A stretch of 14,463 nucleotides of DNA from CAILLO01 sp964579735. GTDB lineage: Bacteria > Bacillota > Clostridia > Saccharofermentanales > UBA5734. The notes under the pieces were generated by a model that did no database searches, was not told the DNA's origin, and saw only the letters and a list, made by a program, of their open reading frames with translations. The stretch lies in NCBI GenBank assembly GCA_964579735.1, contig CAZOHH010000058.1:1-14463 (forward strand), given 5' to 3'. Position numbers and translations under genes: made by a program. How positions within the stretch are numbered: the stretch's first letter is position 1; every line of letters starts with the position of its first letter. Positions 1 to 9,588 of the stretch are shown here, piece by piece.

Positions 1-76
1 TGGTTGCGGAGGCAGGACTCGAACCTGCGACCTCCGGGTTATGAGCCCGACAAGCTACCAACTGCTCTACTCCGCG
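1..76 (-). tRNA. Initiator tRNA-fMet (anticodon CAU)
   Basis: Reading the minus strand gives a complete 76-nt cloverleaf from CGCGGAG to an encoded CCA at base 1. Three features mark it as the initiator and not the elongator Met or Ile(CAU): position 1 is C and faces A at position 72, so the first acceptor pair is mismatched; the anticodon stem has three G:C pairs next to the loop (GGG/CCC); and the anticodon is CAT within CTCATAA. The T-arm GGTTCGA is canonical. It lies 8 nt downstream of tRNA-Leu and is evidently cotranscribed with it. The transcript may continue beyond the left edge. Confidence 0.95.
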
Positions 77-84
77 ACGTGTAA

Positions 85-171
85 TGGTGCTCGTGGCCGG
101 AATTGAACCGGCACGACCTTGCGGTCGGCGGATTTTAAGTCCGCTGCGTCTGCCAGTTCCGCCACACGAGC
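85..171 (-). tRNA. tRNA-Leu (anticodon UAA)
   Basis: An 87-nt class II tRNA on the minus strand. The acceptor stem is GCTCGTG paired with CACGAGC, followed by A and an encoded CCA at 85-88. The anticodon stem GCGGA/TCCGC encloses the loop CTTAAAA, giving anticodon TAA. A long variable arm (stem made from GACC/GGTC-type pairing) identifies it as Leu. It is the first gene behind the promoter at 195-223. Confidence 0.95.
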
Positions 172-194
172 GAGGGGGGTCCGTGCGCTTGAGT

Positions 195-223
195 AGAATA
201 CCACCCGGACCCGCTTGTGTCAA
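195..223 (-). promoter_or_regulatory. Sigma70-type promoter of the tRNA-Leu/tRNA-fMet operon
   Basis: On the minus strand there is a perfect -35 TTGACA (218-223), a 17-bp spacer and a -10 TATTCT (195-200). The predicted start near 188 is about 17 nt before the first base of tRNA-Leu, as expected for a tRNA operon. The upstream membrane-protein gene stops at 256, so this promoter separates the tRNA operon from the glycerol gene train. No terminator hairpin is visible between 224 and 255, so readthrough from upstream is possible. Confidence 0.85.
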
Positions 224-255
224 TCCATCGTGTTGAGACGTGAAGAGACAGTGAA

Positions 256-1014
256 TCAGCCCGCTTCGGGCACTTCGAGGTTGAGTTCGAGGCCGTCCGC
301 GCCGGAGGAGAAGCTGTCCAGACCGATGCCGTAGGTGCTCTGGAAGAAGTCGCGGACGTAGGGGTCCAGTTGCTCGGAAGTCAGCCCGAGCATGCCGACT
401 GGGATGGAAATCGCACCGATCTTGATCTCGGTCAGGGTGATTCCGAGAGACCCGTCCTCGGTGGGTACAGCGGTGAGTTCGACATAGAAGGGGACCGTGT
501 CGGGGAGTGCGCCGATTTTCGCTTCGAGGTCGGCACGGGTCATCCCAGAGGACTCGAGGAGTCCATCGATCTGGGCGAGACCCGCGGCGGAAAGACCGCC
601 TTCGTCGTCTGACGGAGTGATCTGCACATCCTTGAGGATCCTGGATCCGCCGCCGTCCATGAGGAACGCCGAGGTCTCCTTGGTCGTCAGAACGACCTCG
701 ATTTTCTTGGTCCCCCCTCCGGATGGGACATCGGACCAGGAGGCAGGATCGACACCATCGAATTTCACGACGAGGGACGCCTGGTCGGCGGTCGTGACGG
801 CGCCTTCGCCGAGGTCCTTGGGTTTGTCGAGTCCCAGCACGGCGGAGAGGCCTGGAATCCGAAGGACGCCGTCGATGCCGCTGGTGAAGTATACGGCGGC
901 GAGGACGCCGACGAAGACGAGGAAGACGAGGACGAGGATGCCGAGGACGTTGAAGATCTTGCGGATAGGACCCGCCTTCTTCTTGATTCGGGGTTCCTTG
1001 GGCTGCTTGCTCAT
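256..1014 (-). CDS. Single-pass membrane protein of unknown function, paralogue A
   Basis: The protein has 252 residues. The start chosen (ATG at 1014) has an AAGGAGG site (1021-1027) 6 nt upstream; the reading frame is open to a further ATG at 1116, but that start would put about 34 basic, low-complexity residues before the membrane segment and has no comparable site. Residues 1-19 are Lys/Arg-rich, about 20-43 form one transmembrane helix, and 44-252 form a probable beta-rich exported domain with short conserved blocks (LGLDKPKDLG near 60, LTTKETSAFLM near 110, IGALPDTVPFYVEL near 167, LTSEQLDPYVRDFF near 211). Most of these blocks recur in the next gene upstream (1180-1893). The block order (TxKE, then PFY, then G-hydrophobic-IKIG-IP) loosely recalls the YpmS/DUF2140 layout of Bacillota, but I cannot confirm membership. 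I do not recognise a function. It is the last gene of the leftward train, 165 nt after its paralogue. No convincing promoter is seen in that gap, and there is no catalytic motif. Confidence 0.85.
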   Translation of the reverse strand: MSKQPKEPRIKKKAGPIRKIFNVLGILVLVFLVFVGVLAAVYFTSGIDGVLRIPGLSAVLGLDKPKDLGEGAVTTADQASLVVKFDGVDPASWSDVPSGGGTKKIEVVLTTKETSAFLMDGGGSRILKDVQITPSDDEGGLSAAGLAQIDGLLESSGMTRADLEAKIGALPDTVPFYVELTAVPTEDGSLGITLTEIKIGAISIPVGMLGLTSEQLDPYVRDFFQSTYGIGLDSFSSGADGLELNLEVPEAG

Positions 1015-1020
1015 TGGAAG

Positions 1021-1027
1021 CCTCCTT
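1021..1027 (-). promoter_or_regulatory. Ribosome binding site fixing the start of paralogue A
   Basis: AAGGAGG on the minus strand, 6 nt before the ATG at 1014. It decides between that start and the longer in-frame ATG at 1116. Confidence 0.8.
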
Positions 1028-1179
1028 CGATTTCGGAAACGGTCAAACCGTGCCCGCTCAGCGTGGTCGCCTGCGCACATTTGCAGCGGTCCCCCGCCCA
1101 CGCATGCTAATGGCATCGGTGACGGCCTGTCGAAGGGAGTGTTCTTGAGGGCTCATCGTACGATTCGCCGGGTGGGATG

Positions 1180-1893
1180 TCAATCGATAGGGGCCTTCAT
1201 TTCCAGCAGGAAGACCCCGCCGGAGGTGGCGAGCGAATCGAGTTCGACGCCATAGGTCGAAAGGAAGAACTTGCGCACATAAGGGTCCAACTGGACGGGG
1301 TCGAGGCCGAGGGAGCTGCCGGGGATGGTGATGCTTCCGATCTTCAGCTGGCGGACAGTGATGCCGAAGGAGCCCGATTCCGTGGGTGCCGTCTTCAGCT
1401 CAAGGTAGAAGGGCACTTCGTTGGGAAGGGCTCCGATCTGCTCCTCGAGATCCGCACGGCTCATATCGGCGACAGTCAGCACACCATCGAGCTGCACGAT
1501 GCCGGAGACGATGATCCAGCCGTCCTCGGTGATATCCAACTGGAGCTGTTGGAATGACTCGGAACCCTTGCCTGACATGAGGAACGCGGCGGTCTCCTTT
1601 GCAGTCAAGGTGGCGGTGACGGAGACCCGTGCCTTCGAGGCAGAAGCCTCTACCCAACCGGCGGGATCTCCACCGAGCTTCGCGATCAGGGACGCTCGGT
1701 CGGCGTCGGTGATCTCGCCCATGGCCAGGTCCTTGGGCCGGTCGAGGCCGAGGATCGCCTTCATGCCGGGCAGGTTGAGAAGGGCGTTGACACCGCCCGT
1801 GATGTAGACTCCGGCGAGGAGTCCGCCGATGATCATGATGACCACGAGGAAGATGCCGACCCCGGCGAGGACCTTGCGAATCTGCTTTTTCAT
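1180..1893 (-). CDS. Single-pass membrane protein of unknown function, paralogue B
   Basis: The protein has 237 residues. The ATG at 1893 is preceded by AGAAAGGT (1903-1910), and the start lies 19 nt after the stop of the hydrolase gene, so the two are probably cotranscribed. A short basic N-terminus (MKKQIRK) precedes one transmembrane helix at about 8-32, with the rest (33-237) probably outside. It aligns with paralogue A along its whole length apart from the extra basic head of A: LGLDRPKDLA near 48, LTAKETAAFLM near 96, ADLEEQIGALPNEVPFY near 147, LDPVQLDPYVRKFF near 197 and LSTYGVELDSL near 211. The family is not recognised. A weak resemblance in layout to YpmS/DUF2140 anchored proteins is an inference. 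No enzyme motif, cysteine pair or lipobox is visible. Confidence 0.87.
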   Translation of the reverse strand: MKKQIRKVLAGVGIFLVVIMIIGGLLAGVYITGGVNALLNLPGMKAILGLDRPKDLAMGEITDADRASLIAKLGGDPAGWVEASASKARVSVTATLTAKETAAFLMSGKGSESFQQLQLDITEDGWIIVSGIVQLDGVLTVADMSRADLEEQIGALPNEVPFYLELKTAPTESGSFGITVRQLKIGSITIPGSSLGLDPVQLDPYVRKFFLSTYGVELDSLATSGGVFLLEMKAPID

Positions 1894-1912
1894 GATGGGC
1901 CTACCTTTCTGC

Positions 1913-3666
1913 TCAGAAACCGAGCAGTGCTCCCTGCACCTGGATCAGGGCCTGGAGGACGAGGGCGGAGAGAATCGAACCGACGAGACGGTTTCCGGTG
2001 GCGAAGGACGCCAACCGGCCTGCGGCAAGGGCGAGGACGAGGGCAAGGAGGGCGAAGGCAGCGCCCAGGGCTCCGGATAGGGAGCCGAGAGCCCCGAAGA
2101 GGAGGAGGAGGGCGAAGAAGGGCAGATACTGTACGAGAAGGGCGGCGAATCGGACCGGCCAATCGGCACCGATCCTGCGCAGCGCGTCGGTCTCGCGCTG
2201 TCCGGCGACGAATCCGGGCACGGTCCATGCGGCGAAGACGATGACCCAGAGGAAGCGGGCGTTGGGAGGAACAAGGAAGAACCAGCCATTGCGAGACCAG
2301 AGCAGCAGGGCACCTAGGAGCAGACCCAGAAGGGTCAGGCCGAAGACGAGAGCGCCAAGGCTCGGGGCGAAACGGGGGCGCGGGGCGCCGTCATAGACGG
2401 GTCGGCGGAGCGGGGAAGCCCAACGCGGGAAGACGCGGCCCGCGAGGAGTCCGACGAGACCGAAGCCTCCGACGGAAGCGGCATAGACGAGATTCAGGAC
2501 GGGGAGTCCGACGGGAAGGAGCAGTGCCGCTCCGCAGAGAATCGCGGCAAGAAGCAGCGCGGGAAGCCAGAGGGCTATGCGGAGGAAGAGGTAGCTGGCC
2601 GCACGGAAGGGGGACGAGGCCGGTGACTTCGCGGTCTGGACCGGAGCTGGGGTTGGGCGAAGGGCGGTCAGGGCCAGGACGGAACCGGCAAGGAGCAGGA
2701 CGAGCGCGCCTAGCCACAGGGAAAGATCCGCGGCGGTGCGAGGAGATGCGGTGCCAGCCGTGCTGCCGCCGGTCAAGTCCGTGGCGAACCGGACGGACTC
2801 GTCGAGCAGGCGGGACGACCAGGGTTCGAAGACGTGGAGGGTGCCGGGGTGGAGCGAGAGCATGCGTCGACCGTCAGGGGACAGCCAGACTTCAGGGGCA
2901 AGGGCGTCTGCGCCCTGGGAACCGGGGAAGAGGAGCGCGTCCTCGCCGGAAAGGCGCTCGTAGAGCGCAATGGCGGCCCGGGGCGGGAGAATGTCGTCCC
3001 AGGTGCCGGAGATCAGGGCAACGGGCATCGACGGTTTCGAGGGGCCGAGGGCAATGACCCAGGGCAACGTCGCGTCATCGGTGGCCGTGAAGAATCCGGC
3101 CTGAGTGGACGGGACCAGTGACACGGAAGTCCCGAGAAGGACGAGTCCAGCGAAAGGAATTTCGCTTCCGGACGCGAATTGGAGTGCCGAGCGTGCACCC
3201 ATGCTGTGTCCGACGAGGACAAGGCGGTCCGGGCTGATTCCGGACAGGTCGAGGAACTCCGCGACGGCGTCGCCGTATGCGTTGGCTGTGACGGCCGTGG
3301 CGGCGTTGTCGAAGCCCAGCTTGCCACCCGAGGTGCCGTGGCCCGGCATGTCGAACGTGAATACGTCGAAGCCGGCACGTGCGAAGGCGGTCGCGGCCAG
3401 GGTCAGCGTCATCCGATCGCTTCCGAAACCGGCGGCGAGAACGACACCGCGGTCGGAGCCCGTACGGTACCAGGTCCCGGCCAGCTGCGCGTCGGAGGCC
3501 GTTTCCTGGAAGGTGACGGTCTGCGTGTCGGCTGCTCCGTCTTCACGGGCTCGGAGCACGATGGAGAAGACCAACGATGCGAGCAGCATCACGAGGCAGA
3601 GAACGAGCGCCAGGGCCTGGCCAAGGCGGTTCCTCCGAGGTGGTGGATGTTGATGCGCGGCGCGCT

Positions 3667-3670
<4 letters not shown>
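1913..3670 (-). CDS. Membrane-bound alpha/beta hydrolase with C-terminal multi-helix domain
   Basis: The protein has 585 residues. The ATG at 3670 overlaps the glpK stop as ATGA (3667-3670) and has AAGGGGGAG 7 nt upstream inside glpK, so translation is coupled. About 18-40 is an N-terminal signal anchor. Residues 65-295 form an alpha/beta hydrolase fold: oxyanion-region GFGSDR near 81, DMPGHGTSGG near 107, nucleophile elbow GHSMG (Ser156), likely acid Asp225 or Asp226 in SGTWDDILPP, and likely base His274 or His279. From about 315 to 582 there are roughly eight hydrophobic helices with no domain I recognise. The anchor suggests that the catalytic domain faces outside, though topology is inferred. 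The substrate is unknown; coupling to glycerol kinase suggests an esterase or lipase that releases glycerol from glycerolipids, which is a hypothesis. The reading frame stays open upstream of 3670, but that stretch is glpK read out of frame. Confidence 0.9.
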
Positions 3671-5195
<1,525 letters not shown>

Positions 5196-5199
<4 letters not shown>

Positions 5200-5612
5200 G
5201 GGGCGTCCTCCTTCCGGGAAATCGCAGGTGCGGCCGGGGAGCAGGCTTTCGCGGAACCGGAGGCGATGAGATCCACGCCGGTGCCGAGGATGTCGGCGAG
5301 CAGGACCTGGCCGGGCTTCACGGGTGCGTCGACGGCGAGGGCGCGGATGAGGCCCATGATGGCGCTCAGCTTGTCCCGGGGAACGGAGGCGGACGTACGG
5401 GCCGGGACGAGGCGGACGGAGCCGCCACGGACGCGGACGGTGGTCGTGAGCATGCGGCGCGGGTCGAGCAGCTCGTCGCGGGCGTAGACGGGGCCGCGCT
5501 TGCACTGTTGACCCTCGAACGTGACGGGCTCGCCGTCGTGGAGTCCCACGCGGATGCTGCAACCCATGGGGCAGACGGTGCAGGTCACGGTCCTCGTCTC
5601 ATCCACGGACAT
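5196..5612 (-). CDS. DUF1667 protein, probable Fe-S subunit of the glycerol-3-phosphate dehydrogenase
   Basis: A 138-residue cytoplasmic protein of the DUF1667 family, which is typically encoded beside GlpA-like and NAD/FAD oxidoreductases in anaerobes. The N-terminus has Cys11, Cys14, Cys18 and Cys37 (C-x2-C-x3-C-x18-C, with CTVCPMGC and QQCKRG), a spacing like that of the [4Fe-4S] domain of molybdopterin oxidoreductases. The middle (48-115) carries LDPRRMLTTTVRV and a VKPGQVLLADILGTGVDLIA segment. It overlaps the upstream oxidoreductase gene by 14 bp and glpK by 4 bp. The start is uncertain: the GGAGG site is only 3 nt before the ATG at 5612 but about 9 nt before an in-frame GTG at 5606, which would remove two residues. 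An electron-carrying role is inferred from the Cys pattern and context. No molybdopterin domain follows the Cys motif. Confidence 0.9.
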
Positions 5613-6942
5613 CGCCCTCCACGGATACGGCCAGTGTTCCGGCAGCGCGGGCGGCGGAGAGAGAGGCGCCCTTCAGGACCAGGTCCTCCATCTCGCCGGG
5701 GACGGCGCGACGTCGGCGCGCGGAGACCAGCACGGTTCGGGTCCCGTCGGCGGCGATGGACTCGATGCGCAGGGTACAGGCTCCGAAGACGGCGGAGACG
5801 CGGAAGCGGACCTTGACCTCGGCGGGCGGGTCCGCTTCCGGGGTCGAACGGCGCAGGTGCTGCGGGACGAAGGTGCGGACGCCGGGACCGGCGGAAAGGG
5901 ACACGAAGGACGGGACGGTCGAAGCTTCCGGGGTCCGGACCGTCAAGACGTAGCGGGCGGCACTGCGGCCGGCAAGGGCGGCCTCCTCGCTGACGTAGTC
6001 GACGAGGTCGTGGACGTGGAGCACGTTGCCGCAGGCGAAGACGCCGGGCAGGACGGTCGCGAGGGTCTCGTCGACGACGGCGCCGCCGGTGGCGGGGTCG
6101 AGCGTCACGCCGGCGTCGCGCGAGAGCTCGTTCTCGGGAATCAAGCCGACGGACAGAAGCAGCGTGTCGCAGGGGATGTCGACCTCTGTGCCGGGAATGG
6201 GTTTCCGATTCTCGTCGACCTGGGCGGTGACGACGCCTTCGAGCCGTTCGCGGCCGTGGATCCGGACGATGGTCGTCGACAGGCGCAACGGAATTCGGAA
6301 GTCGTCGAGGCATTGAACGACGTTGCGGGTGAGGCCGCCGGCGTAGGGCTGCAGTTCGAGGACGGCGAGGACCGAGGCGCCTTCGAGGGTGAGGCGGCGG
6401 GCCATGATCAGGCCGATGTCGCCGGAGCCGAGGATCACGATGCGGCGGCCGGGGAGGAGTCCTTCGAGGTTCGAGAGGCGTTGGGCGGTGCCGGCGGTGT
6501 AGATGCCGGAGGGACGGTCGCCTGGAATCGACAGCGCGCCGCGGGTGCGCTCGCGGCAGCCCATGGCGAGGACGACGGCGGCACAATGGACGTGGAGGAC
6601 TCCGGTCGTAGGGCCGACAAGGGAGAGAAGCCAGCCGCCTGTCGCGGGCTCGGGGACGAAGGAGAGGACCATCGTGTCGAGGAGGACCTCGACGCCGGCT
6701 TCGCATGCGGTTGCAGTCCAGCGGTCGGCGTACTCGGGGCCGGTCAGGTCGGTGCCGAATTCGTGCAGGCCAAAGCCTGCATGGATGCACTGCGGAAGGA
6801 TTCCTCCGGCACGGACGTCTCGTTCGACGACCAGCACGCGGTCGGCACCGGCGCGGCGGGCGTTCGTGGCAGCCGAAAGACCGGCGGGGCCGCCGCCGAT
6901 CACGGCGACGTCGACGGACCGTTCATGCACCGCGCCGCTCAT
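5599..6942 (-). CDS. NAD(P)/FAD-dependent oxidoreductase, partner of GlpA-like dehydrogenase
   Basis: The protein has 447 residues. The ATG at 6942 overlaps the GlpA-like stop as ATGA and has GAGGGGAG 6 nt upstream. It has two Rossmann motifs: FAD-binding GGGPAG (16-21) and a central pyridine-nucleotide motif GSGDIG (172-177). Also present are the block GGILPQCIHAGFGLHEFG (47-63), AMGCRERTRG (126-135) and the second FAD contact GVFACGNVLHVHDLVDYV (300-317). This is the HcnA/HcnB and sarcosine-oxidase-alpha-like family found with GlpA in Thermotoga and clostridia. It probably takes electrons from the dehydrogenase flavin and passes them to NAD+ or to the DUF1667 protein; the acceptor cannot be told from sequence. 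Residues about 340-447 form an extra, probably beta-rich domain of unknown role, lacking cysteines except Cys389. Confidence 0.92.
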   Translation of the reverse strand: MSGAVHERSVDVAVIGGGPAGLSAATNARRAGADRVLVVERDVRAGGILPQCIHAGFGLHEFGTDLTGPEYADRWTATACEAGVEVLLDTMVLSFVPEPATGGWLLSLVGPTTGVLHVHCAAVVLAMGCRERTRGALSIPGDRPSGIYTAGTAQRLSNLEGLLPGRRIVILGSGDIGLIMARRLTLEGASVLAVLELQPYAGGLTRNVVQCLDDFRIPLRLSTTIVRIHGRERLEGVVTAQVDENRKPIPGTEVDIPCDTLLLSVGLIPENELSRDAGVTLDPATGGAVVDETLATVLPGVFACGNVLHVHDLVDYVSEEAALAGRSAARYVLTVRTPEASTVPSFVSLSAGPGVRTFVPQHLRRSTPEADPPAEVKVRFRVSAVFGACTLRIESIAADGTRTVLVSARRRRAVPGEMEDLVLKGASLSAARAAGTLAVSVEGDVRG

Positions 6943-8426
6943 CGGATTCTCCCCTCGACCAGAGGAGACCCGGGTCCCTTCTTGGTCAGCTCGGCTTCTT
7001 CGGCCGCGAGTTCGCGGGACAGTACCTCGAGGACGCGGGGCAGGCAGAACCCGCTCTGGCAGCGGCCCATCCCGGCGCGGGTGCGGCGCTTGACGGCATC
7101 CAGGTCGCGCGCGCCGGCGGGGCGGCGGACCGCGTCGACGATCTCTCCTTCGGTGACGCGTTCGCAGCGGCACAGGACGTGCCCATAGCGCGGGTCGGAG
7201 GCGATGAGAAGGGCGCGCCCCTCGTCGTCGAGTTCGCGGAATCGCACCGGCTCGTCGCGGTCCATGCGGGCACCGGGGCGAGGGACGAGGTCGAGTCCGG
7301 CGTCGGCGAGCAGGGAGACGACAAGGTCCGCTATGGCGGGGGCAGCGGACAGACCTGGGGACTCGATGCCGGCGGCGAGGACGAGGCCGGGCACGGAGGG
7401 TGAGCGTTCGATCACGAAGTCGTGCGTGGAGGGCACGGCGCGGAGGCCGGCGAAGGAGGTCAGCACGGCCGAAGGGTCGATTCCGGGCACGGACCGGCGA
7501 GCCTGCGCGAGGACGAAGGAGAGGCCTTCGGCCGTCGTGGCCGTATCCTCCTTGTCCGTGATGTCCGTCGCGTTGGGGCCGAGCAGCAGGTTCCCGTCCA
7601 CGGTCGGAGTGACGAGCACACCCTTGCCGAGCGGGCTGGGGGCGCGGAAGCAGGTGTGTCGGACCAGGCTGGCCTGCCTCTTGTCGAGCAGGAGGTACTC
7701 GCCCTTGCGGGGGTGGATGGACAGCCGGTCGTCGCCAGCCAAGGCGGCGACCTCGTCGGCATGGATGCCGGCCGCGTCGACGACGAAGCGGGCGCGGTAG
7801 GTTTCGCGGAGGTGCGTGCCGTCGCGCGCATGCGTCTCGGCGACCACGGTGAAGCGGGCACCGTCCGGGTCGGGGGCGTCGACCGGGTCGGGGCGGATCA
7901 AGACGACGCGGCGGTCCGTGCGGAGCGTCGCACCGTTGGCGACGGCGACCTCGAAGGCCGCGACAGTCAGTTCGTAGGGGCCGACGATGCCGCCGGTCGG
8001 CGCAAGCAGGGCGCCCAGGGCGTCGTGGGCGAGACCGGGCTCGACCGCCTGCAGGGCCGCCGCATCGAGGAGCTCCAACGCAGGGATGCCGTTGGTGCGG
8101 CCGCGGTCGATCAGCGCTTCGAGTTCTTTCAGATCCTCGGGGGTGAAGGCGACGACCAAGGAGCCGTTGCGGACGAAGGGCACGTGGAGGGAACGGCAGA
8201 GCGGCTCCAAGGCGATGTTGCCCGCGCGGTTGAGGCGTGCCTTCAGGCTGCCGGGTATGGGGTCGAAGCCGGCGTGGACGATCGCGCTGTTCGCTTTCGT
8301 GGCGCCGGTGCCGACGTCGCTCTCCTTCTCGAGGATGCAGGTCTCCAAGGCGAACGCCGAGAGGGCGCGAGCGACGGTAGCGCCGACGATGCCTCCGCCG
8401 ACGAGTAGGACGTCATAGACTTTCAT
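6939..8426 (-). CDS. GlpA-like FAD-dependent glycerol-3-phosphate dehydrogenase with [2Fe-2S] domain
   Basis: A 495-residue cytoplasmic flavoprotein of the DAO/GlpA family. It probably oxidises glycerol-3-phosphate to dihydroxyacetone phosphate, though family members also include L-2-hydroxyglutarate oxidases; the glpK neighbourhood favours glycerol-3-phosphate. The FAD Rossmann motif is VGGGIVGATVAR (9-20), followed by KANSAIVHAGFD (44-55), DAAGIHAD (217-224) and the terminal FAD contact GIESPGLSAAPAIA (353-366). The C-terminal domain (about 415-470) is a bacterioferritin-associated-ferredoxin-like [2Fe-2S] module with Cys419, Cys421, Cys456 and Cys461. The ATG at 8426 overlaps the trxB stop as ATGA; its own ribosome site is weak, so it probably depends on coupling. 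There is no membrane segment and no GlpC homologue, so this is the soluble type and not the E. coli GlpABC type. Confidence 0.92.
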   Translation of the reverse strand: MKVYDVLLVGGGIVGATVARALSAFALETCILEKESDVGTGATKANSAIVHAGFDPIPGSLKARLNRAGNIALEPLCRSLHVPFVRNGSLVVAFTPEDLKELEALIDRGRTNGIPALELLDAAALQAVEPGLAHDALGALLAPTGGIVGPYELTVAAFEVAVANGATLRTDRRVVLIRPDPVDAPDPDGARFTVVAETHARDGTHLRETYRARFVVDAAGIHADEVAALAGDDRLSIHPRKGEYLLLDKRQASLVRHTCFRAPSPLGKGVLVTPTVDGNLLLGPNATDITDKEDTATTAEGLSFVLAQARRSVPGIDPSAVLTSFAGLRAVPSTHDFVIERSPSVPGLVLAAGIESPGLSAAPAIADLVVSLLADAGLDLVPRPGARMDRDEPVRFRELDDEGRALLIASDPRYGHVLCRCERVTEGEIVDAVRRPAGARDLDAVKRRTRAGMGRCQSGFCLPRVLEVLSRELAAEEAELTKKGPGSPLVEGRIR

Positions 8427-9496
8427 GGGTGCGGTACGGGGTCCATGTTGAGGTAGCGCGCGGCTTCGGTCGCGGCGATGGCTCCATCGGACATCGCGGT
8501 CACCACCTGGCGCAGGCGGGTCGTGCGGACATCCCCCGCGGCGAAGATGCCGGGCTGCTGGGTGTGTAGGAGTTCGTCGGCGATGATATAGCCGTTGTCG
8601 TCGACATCGAGGAGATCCTGGAACGGGACGGACCCGGGATCCTGTCCGACGGCCACGAAAAGACCGGGAACGGCAAGGAAGCTCGTTTCGCCGGTCTTCC
8701 GGTCCAGCAGGTCCAGGCCGGTGAGGGCGCCTTCGCTGCGGAGGGCCGTGATCACGGTGTTCCACAGGATCCTGACGTTGGGAATCGCAAGAAGCTGGTC
8801 CTGGAGGACCTTCTCGGCGCGAAGCGAATCACGCCGATGGACCAGGGTCACCGTCCTGCAGAGCCGCGCCAGATAGATCGCGTCCTCGACGGCGGTGCTT
8901 CCTCCGCCGACCACGGCCACGTCCCGTCCCTTGAAGAATCCTCCGTCGCAGGTGGAGCAGTACGAGATCCCACTGCCTGTGAGTTCACCTTCGCCGGGGA
9001 GTCCAAGGCTGCGGGGGCTGGCGCCGGTGGCCACGATCACGGTGCGGGCGAGGACGGACGAGCCATCGGAGAGGGTCACCTTCCACAGCGGATGCCGTCC
9101 GCTTGTGGCTCCGCCCGTGGTTTCCGCGGGCATGGGTCCTGGGACGATTCCAGTCACGTTCTTCGACTGGAGCTCTACGCCGAGTCGTCGGACCTGCTCC
9201 TCCATGCGGAAGGCCAGGTCGATGCCGGCGACGGGTTCCGGAAAGCCGGGGACGTTCTCGATTCCCGTCGCGAGGTTGAGCTGACCGCCGGGGAAGCGCC
9301 CTTCGAGGAGGAGCGTGGAGAGGCCGGAGCGCTGGGCGTATATGGCCGCGGTCATCCCGCAGGGGCCGGCGCCGCAGACCACGAGGTCGCGGATCGGGTC
9401 GACCGGCCCTGCCTCGGAAAGGCGGGGTTCGGTCTCCGGGGCCTCGATGCCGGTGGCGTTCTTCACGGGGGCCGTCTGGGCTGTCGGGCTCGTCAT
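8423..9496 (-). CDS. trxB: Thioredoxin reductase
   Basis: A 357-residue flavoprotein that reduces thioredoxin with NADPH in the cytoplasm. The ATG at 9496 has GGAGG 10 nt upstream. Motifs in order are FAD-binding CGAGPCGMTAA (41-51, with Cys where the family usually has Ala), GGQLNLATGIENVPGFPEPV (70-89), ATGASPR (156-162), the redox-active pair Cys180-Ser-Thr-Cys183 followed by DGGFFKG, the NADPH motif GGGSTAVEDA (197-206) with HRRDSLRAE (220-228), and the terminal FAD motif GDVRTTRLRQVVTAMSDGA (321-339). The HRR signature indicates NADPH use. The protein is about 45 residues longer than usual, from a Pro/Ala/Thr-rich head (1-35) and a loop near 118-136. It heads the glycerol operon and its stop overlaps the next start by 4 bp, an unusual pairing of redox maintenance with glycerol use. 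Confidence 0.95.
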   Translation of the reverse strand: MTSPTAQTAPVKNATGIEAPETEPRLSEAGPVDPIRDLVVCGAGPCGMTAAIYAQRSGLSTLLLEGRFPGGQLNLATGIENVPGFPEPVAGIDLAFRMEEQVRRLGVELQSKNVTGIVPGPMPAETTGGATSGRHPLWKVTLSDGSSVLARTVIVATGASPRSLGLPGEGELTGSGISYCSTCDGGFFKGRDVAVVGGGSTAVEDAIYLARLCRTVTLVHRRDSLRAEKVLQDQLLAIPNVRILWNTVITALRSEGALTGLDLLDRKTGETSFLAVPGLFVAVGQDPGSVPFQDLLDVDDNGYIIADELLHTQQPGIFAAGDVRTTRLRQVVTAMSDGAIAATEAARYLNMDPVPHP

Positions 9497-9554
9497 GTTT
9501 TCTCATCCTCCAAGGTGGGACGGCACGCGGACCGCCGGGCTGGCTTTACCGAAC

Positions 9555-9588
9555 AGAACCGGCCCCGCTCCGCGGCCGGGCCGGTTCT
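9555..9588 (-). terminator. Hairpin between spoVG and trxB, terminator or attenuator
   Basis: A perfect 11-bp stem, AGAACCGGCCC (9555-9565) with GGGCCGGTTCT (9578-9588), around a 12-nt GC-rich loop. On the minus strand it lies about 57 nt after the spoVG stop and 59 nt before the trxB start. The downstream T-tract is poor (TTCTGTTC), so termination may be partial. I see no good promoter between the hairpin and trxB, so the glycerol operon may depend on readthrough from spoVG. The stem would also form on the plus strand, but no gene ends there. Confidence 0.6.

Noticed and set aside
202..211. CACCCGGACC in the tRNA promoter spacer, also found at 10048-10057 beside spoVG
   Set aside because: A 10-base match in GC-rich DNA, without its palindromic partner in the tRNA promoter, is most likely chance.
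1015..1116. N-terminal extension of paralogue A to the ATG at 1116
   Set aside because: The ATG at 1014 has a perfect AAGGAGG 6 nt upstream, and the added residues do not occur in paralogue B.
5521..7188. 555-codon plus-strand open frame opposite the NAD/FAD oxidoreductase gene
   Set aside because: It is a shadow of a well-supported flavoprotein gene, with repetitive Gly/Asp/Ala content and no ribosome site that stands out.
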